From Pseudomonas haemolytica (lineage in GTDB: Bacteria > Pseudomonadota > Gammaproteobacteria > Pseudomonadales > Pseudomonadaceae): DNA of 64,000 bases. Below the pieces are notes generated by a model. It made no database searches, had not been told where the DNA came from, and saw only the letters and a program-made list of their open reading frames with translations. This document shows positions 37,125 to 45,746 of this stretch, piece by piece; position 1 is the stretch's first letter, and every line of letters starts with the position of its first letter. Both the position numbers and the translations under genes were made by a program. Location of the stretch: NCBI RefSeq assembly GCF_009659625.1, contig NZ_VOIW01000008.1, positions 182,425 to 246,424 on the forward strand. The letters are read 5' to 3'.

Positions 37125-37601
37125 AGGTAAGCGTTCCAGGCCGACGAATGGGCAGGCAGTGAGCAGGTCGCTCAAGCGGCGTCCGTCAGGCAGTTGCAGG
37201 GTACCTGGAGCCAACTCCGCCAGCGGGTACAACACAAACGCCCGCACGTGCATCTGGTAGTGCGGCACCTTGAGGCGTGGCTCGTCGATCAAACGATCGC
37301 CGAACAGCAGGATGTCCAAGTCCAGCGTGCGTGGGCCCCAACGCTCAAGGCGTTCGCGGCCCTGGTCATTCTCGATGGCTTGCAGTGCATCGAGCAGGTC
37401 CAGTGGCGCGAGATCGCTATCCAGGGCCGCAACCGCGTTGGTGTAGCGCGGTTGGCCCGGGAGTAAGGAGTCGCTTTGGTAGAAAGCGGACACACCGGCG
37501 AGCTGGGTGCCAGGCAATTTCGCCAGGGCCTCCACCGCGCTGCGCAGTTGCTGTTGCGGAGCAGCCAGGTTGCTGCCCATGCCGATGTAGATACGCTCCA
37601 C
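37119..37601 (-). CDS. folK: 2-amino-4-hydroxy-6-hydroxymethyldihydropteridine pyrophosphokinase
   Basis: Pyrophosphorylates hydroxymethyl-dihydropterin, the step before FolP in folate synthesis. The 160-aa product opens YIGMGSNLAAPQQQL and has the catalytic loop and signature GPRTLDLDILLFGD. It starts 2 bp after the pcnB stop, so it is translated from the pcnB transcript, as in many gammaproteobacteria. The last codon and stop fall inside a REP element, so its native 3' end has probably been replaced. Confidence 0.96.
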   Translation of the reverse strand: MERIYIGMGSNLAAPQQQLRSAVEALAKLPGTQLAGVSAFYQSDSLLPGQPRYTNAVAALDSDLAPLDLLDALQAIENDQGRERLERWGPRTLDLDILLFGDRLIDEPRLKVPHYQMHVRAFVLYPLAELAPGTLQLPDGRRLSDLLTACPFVGLERLPL

Positions 37602-37603
37602 GT

Positions 37604-39007
37604 TTATTCGCCCGCGGCGCCCGAAGCATCGGCACTGCTGCGTTTACGCTTGCTGGAGCTGCGGCGACGCTTTTTCGGCCCTTCACCAGCACTATCGCCT
37701 TTACTGCCCAGCTCGCGAATCATTTCGCGGCGCTGGCTGTCATTGGCGTCCTGGTAGTCGGTCCACCATTCACCCAGGCCATCGGTCTGTTCGCCGGCGC
37801 TTTCACGCAGCAGCAGGAAGTCGTAGCCGGCACGGAAGCGCGGGTTGTCCAGCAGCAGGTCGGCGCGTTTGCCGCTGCGGCGTGGCAGGCGCTCTTGCAT
37901 GTCCCAGATCTCGCGGATCGGCATGGTGAAGCGTTTCGGGATGGCGATGCGTTGGCACTGCTCTGCGATCAGTTCGTGAGCGGCTTCCTGCATGGCCGGG
38001 ATAGGCGGCATGCCACGGTCCTGCAGGCGCAGCACGCGCTTGGGCAGGGCTGGCCACAACAGGGCGGCAAACAGGAAAGCCGGGGTCACCGGTTTGTTCT
38101 GCTTGATGCGCAGGTCGGTGTTGACCAACGCTTCGCTGATCAGCGTATGGGTGTACGTCGGGTTGTATTCCAGGGCTTCGGCACTGGCCGGGAACAATGG
38201 ATCGAACAACTGCAGGTCGACGAGCATTTCGAAGGTGTCGGCGGCAAAGCCCGAGAGGAACAGCTTGAGCACTTCTTCGAAAAGGCGTGCCGAGGGAATT
38301 TCCCGCAGCATCGGCGCCAGCTCGCGAATCGGCGCAGCGGTGTGCTTCTCGATGCCGAAGTTGAGCTTGGCCGCGAACCGCACGGCGCGCAGCATGCGCA
38401 CCGGGTCTTCCTGGTAGCGCTGCGTCGGGTCGCCGATGAGGCGGATCAGGTTATTGCGAATGTCGTGTACGCCATTGGCGTAATCGAGGATGCGTTCGCT
38501 GACCGGGTCGTAATACAGGGCGTTGATGGTGAAGTCGCGGCGTTGCGCGTCCTCCTCCAGGGTGCCGTAGACGTTATCGCGCAGGATGCGCCCGCTCTCG
38601 TTGCGGGAAGACTGGTTGGTGTCTTCCTCTTCGTCATTTTGCGGGTGACCGGCGCGGAAGGTCGCGACCTCGATGATTTCGCGACCAAAGTGAATGTGCA
38701 CCAACTTGAAGCGCCGGCCGATGATGCGTGCATTACGGAACTCAGCGCGCACTTGTTCAGGCGTGGCGCTGGTGGCGACGTCGAAATCCTTGGGCGTTAT
38801 GTTGAGCAGCATGTCACGTACGCAGCCACCCACCAGATAAGCCTGGTAGCCGGCGTTCTGCAAACGTTCGACGATGTTCACTGCATAACGGCTGAACTGA
38901 GCGCGTTGCAGCGAATGCTGGCTGCTATTGAGCACTTCAGGCGTGCTGCGTTTGTGTTGCGTTCGACGCAAGGGAGAACGGAATGACTGGAACAACTTCT
39001 TCAGCAT
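37604..39007 (-). CDS. pcnB: Poly(A) polymerase I
   Basis: Adds poly(A) tails to RNA 3' ends, promoting decay by PNPase and other exonucleases. The 467-aa product has the class II nucleotidyltransferase head, with LVGGCVRDMLL and the metal-binding DFDVAT, the arginine-rich RRDFTINALYY segment, and an arginine/lysine-rich tail (KKRRRSSSKRKR). The ATG at 39007 (MLKKLFQSFRS) is chosen as the conserved start; a GTG three codons upstream (39016) is also possible. No good Shine-Dalgarno is visible at either. It lies downstream of crcZ in the same direction. Confidence 0.95.
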   Translation of the reverse strand: MLKKLFQSFRSPLRRTQHKRSTPEVLNSSQHSLQRAQFSRYAVNIVERLQNAGYQAYLVGGCVRDMLLNITPKDFDVATSATPEQVRAEFRNARIIGRRFKLVHIHFGREIIEVATFRAGHPQNDEEEDTNQSSRNESGRILRDNVYGTLEEDAQRRDFTINALYYDPVSERILDYANGVHDIRNNLIRLIGDPTQRYQEDPVRMLRAVRFAAKLNFGIEKHTAAPIRELAPMLREIPSARLFEEVLKLFLSGFAADTFEMLVDLQLFDPLFPASAEALEYNPTYTHTLISEALVNTDLRIKQNKPVTPAFLFAALLWPALPKRVLRLQDRGMPPIPAMQEAAHELIAEQCQRIAIPKRFTMPIREIWDMQERLPRRSGKRADLLLDNPRFRAGYDFLLLRESAGEQTDGLGEWWTDYQDANDSQRREMIRELGSKGDSAGEGPKKRRRSSSKRKRSSADASGAAGE

Positions 39008-39147
39008 GGGATGCACTGTTTGAAGGAATGTTCGGCCATAACGAAGAATGACCGCATGATGGGCCGGGATTCTAGCATTTAGTCAGGGGATGGTGTAGGA
39101 ACAAGCTACAGGCATTGCGCCATAAGCCTCTGAACGTCAAATGCCGG

Positions 39148-39513
39148 AAACTACAAGGGGAGCCGAAGCTCCCCCAGAAGTAGTTGCGTGCTCTATTTTT
39201 ATTATTGATGTCGGGCTTCTTGTTTTTGTTGATCGCCCTCGCCATGAAGCTTCACCTTCATGACACTCCCAATCGGGAGTCAAGAGCAAACGGATTGCTT
39301 TGGTCGCTGTGTTGCTGATCTACGATCCAACCAGTTCAGGCTCTGCCTTAGGGCAGTTTTTGTTGTTCTCGGCCTGGTTGCGGGGCAAGCCCCAAATGCA
39401 ACGCCTCTCCAAAAGAATCAGTTAGCTGCGCCTCCGCCGTGTTGTTTTTGTTATGCGTGAGTCGATTCGTCTTATTTTTATTGTCTTGTACAAAGCTTGT
39501 TATTGTTTTTGTA
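39148..39513 (-). ncRNA. crcZ: Small RNA CrcZ (titrates Hfq/Crc)
   Basis: CrcZ is made under CbrAB control on poor carbon sources and carries A-rich sites that sequester Hfq/Crc and so relieve catabolite repression. Evidence: the position between cbrB and pcnB, the same strand as cbrB, no open frame of note, a sigma-54 promoter upstream, and repeated A-rich CA-type motifs on the minus strand (AACAAAAACAAGAA, ATAACAAAAACAAC, AACAATAACAA, AACAACAAAAAC). The 5' end is placed about 12 bases beyond the GC element. The 3' end is set after the GGGGAGC/GCTCCCC stem with TTCG loop (39157-39174). The length of about 366 nt is an estimate. Confidence 0.88.
39157..39174 (-). terminator. Terminal hairpin of crcZ
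   Basis: On the minus strand GGGGAGC and GCTCCCC form a 7-bp stem with a TTCG tetraloop, followed by TTGTAGTTT. The T-run is interrupted, so some read-through into pcnB-folK is possible. Confidence 0.7.
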
Positions 39514-39523
39514 CTAAGCATAT

Positions 39524-39539
39524 AGCAGGGTGCGTGCCA
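39524..39539 (-). promoter_or_regulatory. Sigma-54 promoter of crcZ
   Basis: On the minus strand TGGCAC, five bases, then CTGCT, with GG and GC 10 bp apart. The position and orientation are right for crcZ. Confidence 0.85.
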
Positions 39540-39597
39540 ACTTTTGTGCCGGCCAGCAAAACCAGGGGGTAGAGGCGGTTTTGCAGTTTTTGGAGCC

Positions 39598-39638
39598 GAA
39601 AAAAAGCCGGGGCTTCGTTACCGTAAGCCCCGGCTTTT
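39598..39638 (-). terminator. Terminator after cbrB
   Basis: AAAAGCCGGGGCTT (39602-39615) pairs perfectly with AAGCCCCGGCTTTT (39625-39638). On the minus strand a run of eight T follows, so it ends the cbrXAB transcript and insulates crcZ. Confidence 0.93.
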
Positions 39639-39688
39639 GTTACGTGAAAAGTCAGCGGTAACAGTTTTTTCACATCAGCGGGTGTTAC
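39617..39688 (-). promoter_or_regulatory. Candidate CbrB upstream activating sites
   Basis: GTTAC occurs at 39617-39621, 39639-39643 and 39684-39688, and its complement GTAAC at 39658-39662. TGTTAC (39638-39643) and GTAACA (39658-39663) form a 6-bp inverted repeat with a 14-bp spacer. They lie about 105-175 bp upstream of the predicted crcZ start, the normal range for an NtrC-type activator; CbrB is known to activate crcZ from upstream sites. Confidence 0.6.
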
Positions 39689-39704
39689 CTGTGGGCGCGC
39701 GCCC

Positions 39705-41141
39705 TCAGCTTTCGCTGGCGACCCCGGTCTTGCGCCGTGGAATGCCCAGGCGCTGGCGACGTTCCCACAGACACTTGCGGCTCACGCCCAGCTTGCGTGC
39801 CAGCTCGGTCTCGGTCATATGGTCCTGATGCTCAAGGACGAAATGCTGGAAGTAGTCTTCCAGTGACAAATCTTCCGTCGGTTCATGGCTGGTATTGCTA
39901 CCGCCGCCCTGTTGTGGGGCCAGGCCGATGAAATCGTCGTCTTCCAGGTCACTGAGTTCGATATCGATACCTAGCAACTCAGCGGAAATTTCCGGGCTCT
40001 CCGACAGAATCACCGCACGCTCTACGGCGTTCTCCAACTCCCGCACGTTACCCGGCCACGAGTAATGCCGGATTGCCTGCTCGGCGTCAGCGGCAAACTT
40101 CAGGTCGGTACGGTTGATGCGGGCACTCTGGCGCAACAGGAACGCACTGGCGATCTCGTTGACGTCGGCACCGCGCTCGCGCAGGGCTGGCAACTTGAGG
40201 GCGATCACGTGCAAGCGGTAATACAAGTCTTCACGGAACTGGCCGATCTTGGCCAGGCTCTTGAGGTCACGGTGCGTCGCAGCAATCAGTCGTACATCGA
40301 CCTTTTGCGATTGCACCGAACCGACGCGGCGAATCTCGCCTTCCTGCAGCACGCGCAGCAAACGCGCCTGGGCTTCCAGGGGCAACTCGCCGATCTCATC
40401 GAGGAACAAGGTGCCGCCGTCAGCCGCTTCCACCAACCCCGCACGCCCGGCGCTGGCGCCAGTGAACGCGCCCTTCTCGTGGCCGAACAGTTCGGACTCG
40501 ATCAGGGATTCCGGGATCGCTGCGCAGTTCACCGAGATCATCGGCGCCTTGGCACGTTTGGACAGGTTGTGCAGGGCGCGGGCCACCAGTTCCTTGCCGG
40601 TTCCCGATTCGCCCTGGATCAATACATTGGAGTCGGTCGGCGCCACCTTGCGAATCTTGCTGTACAGGTCCTGCATCGGCGGGCAGGAGCCGATAATGCC
40701 GATTTCACCGTTACTGTTGTCGACACCTGGCTTCTCGCTACCAATGGTCTTGCCGGCGGGACGCTGTTCGGCAGGCGCGCTGCTGGCCGACTGACGGTCA
40801 CGCAGGATGCGCGCCACGGCCTGGAGCATCTCATCGTGGTCGAAAGGCTTGGCGATGTAGTCCACCGCGCCCATCTTCATCGAGTCCACCGCCGAGCGCA
40901 GGCTGGCGTAGCTGGTCATGATCAGCACCGGAGTGCCTTGGCCCAGCTTGATCAGCTCGGTGCCCGGGGCTCCCGGCAGGCGCAGGTCGCTGACAATCAG
41001 GTCGAACGTGGGAATGCTGAATCGCTCTTGGGCTTCCTGCACCGAGCCGGCTTCGCTGACCTGGTACTGATTACGTTCAAGCAGGCGACGCAAGGCAGAG
41101 CGGATAATGGTTTCGTCTTCGACGATCAAAATGTGCGGCAT
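39705..41141 (-). CDS. cbrB: Sigma-54-dependent response regulator CbrB
   Basis: NtrC-type activator that, after phosphorylation by CbrA, turns on crcZ and catabolic genes for amino acids and other poor carbon sources. The 478-aa product has a receiver domain with phospho-acceptor D52 (SDLRLPG) and K in IAKPFD, an AAA+ domain with GESGTGKE and the sigma-54 contact loop GAFTGA, and a C-terminal helix-turn-helix (TETELARKLGVSRKCLWERR). It lies 22 bp after cbrA in the same operon. Confidence 0.97.
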   Translation of the reverse strand: MPHILIVEDETIIRSALRRLLERNQYQVSEAGSVQEAQERFSIPTFDLIVSDLRLPGAPGTELIKLGQGTPVLIMTSYASLRSAVDSMKMGAVDYIAKPFDHDEMLQAVARILRDRQSASSAPAEQRPAGKTIGSEKPGVDNSNGEIGIIGSCPPMQDLYSKIRKVAPTDSNVLIQGESGTGKELVARALHNLSKRAKAPMISVNCAAIPESLIESELFGHEKGAFTGASAGRAGLVEAADGGTLFLDEIGELPLEAQARLLRVLQEGEIRRVGSVQSQKVDVRLIAATHRDLKSLAKIGQFREDLYYRLHVIALKLPALRERGADVNEIASAFLLRQSARINRTDLKFAADAEQAIRHYSWPGNVRELENAVERAVILSESPEISAELLGIDIELSDLEDDDFIGLAPQQGGGSNTSHEPTEDLSLEDYFQHFVLEHQDHMTETELARKLGVSRKCLWERRQRLGIPRRKTGVASES

Positions 41142-41163
41142 TGATTCAATTCTCTCGACGGTC

Positions 41164-44118
41164 TCAGTTCACAGCGGACGTCGCTTCGACATGACGCGGC
41201 AAGGTCACCCGGATACGGGTGCCGCGTTGGCTTTCGATGTCAGCCGGGCTGTCGATGGTGATTTGTCCATAATGCTCTTCAACGATGGAATAGACCAGTG
41301 CAAGGCCCAGACCGGTACCTTCACCGGGGTCCTTGGTGGTGAAGAAAGGTTCGAACAGTCGATCCATGATGTTCTGTGGAATGCCGCTGCCTTCGTCTTC
41401 CACGATCAGGTCGACCGTATGCTCGAAAGCCTCGCTCTTGACGCGTACAGCACTGCCGGCCGGGGACGCGTCGCGTGCGTTGGACAGCAGGTTGATCAGC
41501 ACTTGGGCCAGGCGTTGCGAGTCGCCATCGACCCAATGTTCCGGATCACACAGATTGAAGAACTGTACTTCGAAATTGCGCCGGTTCAAGGCCAGCAGCC
41601 CAATGGCATCCTGCGCCACCTCGGCGAGGCACACCGCCTCGTCCTGATTCTGATGCGCGCCGGAGTGGGCGAAGCTCATCAGTGACTGCACGATGCGTGA
41701 GACACGCTTGGTTTGCTCGAGGATTTGTCCGCTGATTTCGGTGATTTCACCATCTTCTTCGCGCTCTTCTCGCAGGTTCTGCGCCAGGCAGGCGATACCG
41801 GTGATCGGGTTGCCAATTTCATGGGCCACGCCCGCCGCCAGGCGGCCAATACTGGCCAGTCGCTCGGAGTGCACCAGCTTGTCTTCGAGCATTTGCGTGT
41901 CGGTCAGGTCTTCCACCAGCAGCACCAGGCCGCTGTTACCGGGCGCCAGCGGTTCATCGATGGCGGCCTTGTGCAAGTTGAGCCAGCGGGTCTGGCCGTC
42001 GAGGGCCAGGTGCTGCTTGTGCAAGTGCTCGTCGGGCAAATTGATAAAACCCTGGAGCAGTTCTTTCCACGGATCGCCCAGGGTATTGAGGCGCGAGCCC
42101 ACCACCCGTTGCGCGGCGATGCCGGTGAGTTCTTCCATGGCCTTGTTCCACATCAGGATTTCCTGATCCTTGGCCAGGGAACAGACGCCCATCGGCAGCT
42201 CTTGCAGGGTCTGGCGATGGTAACGGCGCAGGGCGTCGAGTTCGGCGGCCAGGCCGGTGAGGCGAGAGTGGTAATCCTCCAGCCGGCTTTCGATGAAATG
42301 GATGTCTTCGGTGACGTAGTTTTCGCCGCCCGCCTTGTAGGGCAGGAAGGTTTCCACCATGTCCTGGGACACGCTGGGGCCCATCAGCCCGGAGAGGTTG
42401 GCTTCGATGCGGTCGCGCAGACGGCGCAGGGCATAGGGGCGGCGCTCGTCAAATGGCAGATAGAGGTCACGCAGCGCTTGTTCGACTTCCTTTTGCGCCG
42501 CCTTCGCGCCCAGGGGCTTGGCCAACTGCGTGGCAAATTCCTGGGGCGAGGCCGCATGCAGCTCTCGGCGTTGCGGGCGGCGCACATTGTCGACTGCGCA
42601 GGCTTCGGCAGCGCTGGTTTCTTCGGGACTGGCGTTGGTGAACAGTGAGATCAGGGTGAACATCAGCACGTTGGCGGCCAGCGAGGCAATGGCTGCCATG
42701 TGCCAACTGGTGTCATCCAGCACGTAGATCATGTTCAGCAATGGGATGTAGAAGCCCTGCAAATTGCCGACCAGCGGTAGCAGCATGGTGACTACCCACA
42801 CCATAATCCCCGCCAGTAGCCCGGCAATAAAGCCACGGCGATTGGCAGTCGGCCAGTACAGCACCGACAACACCCCCGGCAGGAACTGCAAGGTGGCGAC
42901 AAACGCGACGATGCCGAGGTTGGCCAGGTCTTGGCCGGCGCCGAGCAGCAGGTAGAACCCGTAGCCGGCCATGATGATCGCGATGATCAGCGCACGGCGG
43001 GTCCATTTCAGCCAGCGGTAGATATTGCCTTCGGCCGGCGGCTGGTACAGCGGCAATACCAAGTGGTTGAGTGCCATGCCCGAGAGCGCCAGCGTCGTGA
43101 CGATGATCAACCCGCTGGCTGCCGACAAACCGCCGACATACGCCAGCAGCGCCAGGGCCGGGCTGTTGGCGGCGATGCCGATGCCGAGCGTGAAGTACTC
43201 AGGGTTGGTGGTGGCCCCCAGTTTCAGGCCGGCCCACAGGATCAGCGGCACCGCCAGGCTCATCAGCAACAGGAACAGCGGCAAGCCCCAGCTGGCACTG
43301 ACCAGCGAGCGTGGGTTGAGATTTTCGGTGAAGGTCATGTGGTACATGTGCGGCATCACGATCGCCGAAGCGAAGAACACCAGCAGCAGCGTACGCCACG
43401 GGCCTTCTTGCAACGGGGTGTGCAGGGCGGCGAGGGCAGTCTGGTTCTGCAGCAGCCACAGCTCCAGCTGTTGCGGGCCATCGAACACGCCGTAGAGCGC
43501 ATAAAGGCCGACGCCGCCGATGGCGATCAGCTTGATCACGGACTCAAAGGCAATCGCGAACACCAGGCCTTCGTGTTTCTCACGGGTGGCGATATGACGC
43601 GAGCCGAAGAAAATCGTAAACAGGCTGATCAGTGCGCAGAAGGCCAGGGCGACGCGATGTTGCACGGGCTCGCGGGTCAGGATGCTGATGGAGTCGGCCA
43701 CCGCCTGGATCTGCAGGGCCAACAACGGCAAAACGCCGATCAGCATGAAAATCGTGGTCAGCGCGCCGGCCCAAGTACTGCGGAAGCGAAAGGCAAACAG
43801 GTCCGCTAGGGACGAGAGCTGGTAGGTACGGGTGATTTTCAGGATCGGGTACAGCAACACCGGCGCTAGCAGGAATGCGCCGGACACGCCGAGGTAACTG
43901 GAGAGAAAGCCGTAGCCGTACTGATAGGCCAGGCCCACCGTACCGTAGAACGCCCAGGCACTGGCATACACGCCCAAGGACAAGGTGTAGGTCAGCGGAT
44001 GGCGAATGATCGCCCGCGGAATCATTCCGCGCTCACTGATCCAGGCCACGCCGAACAACGCAGCCAGGTAGGCGGCGCTGATCAGCAGCATCTGGGTGAG
44101 GCTAAAGCTCATCGGCAT
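41164..44118 (-). CDS. cbrA: Sensor histidine kinase CbrA with a transporter domain
   Basis: Membrane sensor of the CbrAB system for carbon/nitrogen balance. The 984-aa product joins an N-terminal sodium/solute symporter-like domain with about 12-13 transmembrane segments (to about 500), a linker, a PAS-like segment (about 600-690), and a kinase core: H-box VAHEIGNPITGI with H766, then the N, G1 and G2 boxes (NLLSNARDA, DEGSGIP, GTGLGLALV). Two starts fit, ATG at 44118 (MPMSFS) and 44112 (MSFS). Both lie inside the 3' end of cbrX and lack a good Shine-Dalgarno, as expected for translational coupling. Confidence 0.96.
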   Translation of the reverse strand: MPMSFSLTQMLLISAAYLAALFGVAWISERGMIPRAIIRHPLTYTLSLGVYASAWAFYGTVGLAYQYGYGFLSSYLGVSGAFLLAPVLLYPILKITRTYQLSSLADLFAFRFRSTWAGALTTIFMLIGVLPLLALQIQAVADSISILTREPVQHRVALAFCALISLFTIFFGSRHIATREKHEGLVFAIAFESVIKLIAIGGVGLYALYGVFDGPQQLELWLLQNQTALAALHTPLQEGPWRTLLLVFFASAIVMPHMYHMTFTENLNPRSLVSASWGLPLFLLLMSLAVPLILWAGLKLGATTNPEYFTLGIGIAANSPALALLAYVGGLSAASGLIIVTTLALSGMALNHLVLPLYQPPAEGNIYRWLKWTRRALIIAIIMAGYGFYLLLGAGQDLANLGIVAFVATLQFLPGVLSVLYWPTANRRGFIAGLLAGIMVWVVTMLLPLVGNLQGFYIPLLNMIYVLDDTSWHMAAIASLAANVLMFTLISLFTNASPEETSAAEACAVDNVRRPQRRELHAASPQEFATQLAKPLGAKAAQKEVEQALRDLYLPFDERRPYALRRLRDRIEANLSGLMGPSVSQDMVETFLPYKAGGENYVTEDIHFIESRLEDYHSRLTGLAAELDALRRYHRQTLQELPMGVCSLAKDQEILMWNKAMEELTGIAAQRVVGSRLNTLGDPWKELLQGFINLPDEHLHKQHLALDGQTRWLNLHKAAIDEPLAPGNSGLVLLVEDLTDTQMLEDKLVHSERLASIGRLAAGVAHEIGNPITGIACLAQNLREEREEDGEITEISGQILEQTKRVSRIVQSLMSFAHSGAHQNQDEAVCLAEVAQDAIGLLALNRRNFEVQFFNLCDPEHWVDGDSQRLAQVLINLLSNARDASPAGSAVRVKSEAFEHTVDLIVEDEGSGIPQNIMDRLFEPFFTTKDPGEGTGLGLALVYSIVEEHYGQITIDSPADIESQRGTRIRVTLPRHVEATSAVN

Positions 44119-44278
44119 CTTTTTGGCTCTGCAGGATGAAGGTCACGACGATCAGGATCAGCCACAGCAGATAAGGGCGGTACCAGGCGCCCGTGGCGTC
44201 GATCCACCAATCCATGATGGCGGGGGAAAACAGGTAGATCCCGACGACCAGCAGCAGGACCAATCGATAGATGTACAT
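44102..44278 (-). CDS. cbrX: Small membrane protein CbrX, upstream of and overlapping cbrA
   Basis: A 58-aa frame read on the minus strand: it begins MYIYRLVLLLVVGIYLFSP, has a second hydrophobic stretch (PYLLWLILIVVTFIL) and ends SQKDADEL. Two transmembrane segments are predicted by eye. The start has a well-placed AGAGG (TCAGAGGCCAACATG). The stop lies inside cbrA, with 11-17 bp overlap depending on the cbrA start, so CbrA translation is probably coupled. A small cbrX reading frame in this position is described in P. putida as part of cbrXAB. Its role beyond coupling is not known to me. Confidence 0.85.
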   Translation of the reverse strand: MYIYRLVLLLVVGIYLFSPAIMDWWIDATGAWYRPYLLWLILIVVTFILQSQKDADEL

Positions 44279-44340
44279 GTTGGCCTCTGATTAAAAATCT
44301 GCGGCGATGGTAACGGATGGCTGACAACCTGCAAGCGCCT

Positions 44341-45228
44341 TCAACGCAATTGCGCTTCGGCCAGCGTCAGTGTGCGCGGGATGCGGGTGGCGTCCCAGTG
44401 TGCAATGCCCCAATCCAGTAGTTCCCGTGGGCTGGCGTGAAGCAGTTCGTCGCCGGGCTGTTGGCCGAGGGCGCGCAGTGCCCGGTGCAGCAAAGGTGTG
44501 GCCTGGTCCGCTGCCAACGGTGGCGAACGGTAGGATTTACCCAGCTTGTTGCCGTCCGGCTGCACGATCAGCGGCACGTGCAGGTAACGTGGCTGGCGCA
44601 GGCCGAGCAGTTCTTGCAGGTACAGCTGGCGCGGCGTGGAGTCCAGCAGGTCGGCGCCGCGCACGATATCGGTAACCCCTTGCCAGGCGTCATCGAGGAC
44701 TACGGCCAGTTGGTAGGCGTAGAGGCCGTCGCGGCGCCGGATGATGAAGTCACCGCCATCGCGTCCCAGATGCTGTCGGAACTCGCCTTGTACGCGGTCG
44801 GTAAAGTGATATTCCAGCTCGGGTACACGCAGGCGGATGGCAGCATCTTGCTGATCGTGGCCGGCATTGCGGCATAAACCTGGGTAGATCCCGTTGTAAG
44901 GCTCCAGTTGCTTGCGCGAGCACGTGCAGGCGTAGGCCAGGCCGTGGTTGAACAGGTCATTCAGGACTTTGGCGTAGGCGTCATGCCGCTCGCTCTGTCG
45001 GACGAGTTCACCATCCCATTCAAAACCATAGCGTTCCAAGGCATGCAGGATTGCCGCCTGCGCGCCGGGCTCTTCACGGGGAGGGTCGAGGTCTTCCATG
45101 CGCATCAGCCAGCGGCCGTGGTGGGCGCGAGCATCGAGGTAGGAGGCGAGGGCGGCGACCAGGGAACCGAAGTGCAAATGGCCGCTGGGCGTGGGGGCGA
45201 AACGCCCGATATAGGTAGAGGCTGTCAT
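44341..45228 (-). CDS. gluQ: Glutamyl-Q tRNA(Asp) synthetase
   Basis: A truncated GluRS paralogue that attaches glutamate to queuosine in the anticodon of tRNA-Asp. The 295-aa product has the class I catalytic core with the HIGH-like PSGHLHFGS, a cysteine pair (ACTCSRKQL) of a zinc site and the KMSKS-like GNKLGKSYR, but no anticodon-binding domain. It follows dksA on the same strand after a terminator; the dksA-gluQ linkage is conserved, and read-through from dksA is known in other species. Confidence 0.95.
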   Translation of the reverse strand: MTASTYIGRFAPTPSGHLHFGSLVAALASYLDARAHHGRWLMRMEDLDPPREEPGAQAAILHALERYGFEWDGELVRQSERHDAYAKVLNDLFNHGLAYACTCSRKQLEPYNGIYPGLCRNAGHDQQDAAIRLRVPELEYHFTDRVQGEFRQHLGRDGGDFIIRRRDGLYAYQLAVVLDDAWQGVTDIVRGADLLDSTPRQLYLQELLGLRQPRYLHVPLIVQPDGNKLGKSYRSPPLAADQATPLLHRALRALGQQPGDELLHASPRELLDWGIAHWDATRIPRTLTLAEAQLR

Positions 45229-45261
45229 GGGCCGGATACTACTGCAAAACCGGTAAACGCC

Positions 45262-45294
45262 AGAAACAAAAATGGGGCGTTTGCACGCCCCATT
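45262..45294 (-). terminator. Terminator between dksA and gluQ
   Basis: AATGGGGCGT (45271-45280) pairs perfectly with ACGCCCCATT (45285-45294). On the minus strand the stem is followed by TTTTTGTTT. It ends dksA mRNA 18 bp past the stop. Confidence 0.92.
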
Positions 45295-45311
45295 CGTTCA
45301 GTTCGGCAGGG

Positions 45312-45746
45312 TTACTTGCCGACCTGTTTTTCCTTGATTTCAGCCAAGGTCTTGCAGTCTACGCACAGGTCCGCGGTTGGGCGGGCTTCCAGGCGACGAA
45401 TACCGATCTCGACGCCGCAGGATTCGCACCAGCCATACTCTTCGTCTTCGATCAGTTGCAGGGTCTTGTCGATCTTCTTGATCAGCTTGCGTTCGCGATC
45501 ACGGGCGCGCAGTTCAAGGGCGAATTCCTCTTCCTGGCTGGCACGGTCTGCCGGGTCCGGGAAGTTGGCTGCCTCGTCCTTCATATGGTCAACCGTGCGG
45601 TCGACTTCCTGCATCAAGTCCTGCTTCCACTGCTTCAGGATTTTGGAGAAGTGCTCGCGCATGGGCTTGCCCATGTATTCCTCACCCTTCGATTCAACGT
45701 AGGGTTGGAAGCCGCTGATGCTCTGTTGCTTTGCTTGGGTGGACAT
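45312..45746 (-). CDS. dksA: RNA polymerase-binding transcription factor DksA
   Basis: Acts with ppGpp in RNA polymerase's secondary channel to repress rRNA promoters and activate amino-acid genes. The 144-aa product has the coiled-coil with acidic tip (NFPDPADRASQEEEF) and the four-cysteine zinc finger CESC...CVDC. The ATG at 45746 (MSTQAKQQ) follows GAGAGGCGG; a GTG/ATG extension of six codons (to 45764) is less likely because it would bury this ribosome-binding site. Its likely targets, the rRNA promoters, appear at the end of this window. Confidence 0.96.
   Translation of the reverse strand: MSTQAKQQSISGFQPYVESKGEEYMGKPMREHFSKILKQWKQDLMQEVDRTVDHMKDEAANFPDPADRASQEEEFALELRARDRERKLIKKIDKTLQLIEDEEYGWCESCGVEIGIRRLEARPTADLCVDCKTLAEIKEKQVGK

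Noticed and set aside
39260..39460. Plus-strand 66-codon frame inside the crcZ region
   Set aside because: It is antisense to CrcZ, with low-quality composition; the sigma-54 promoter and A-rich motifs support an RNA gene on the minus strand.
44109..44327. Minus-strand 72-codon frame overlapping cbrX
   Set aside because: It is out of frame with cbrX, Arg/His/Pro-rich and has no homologue I recognise. The cbrX frame has a ribosome-binding site and two hydrophobic segments, so it is the real one.
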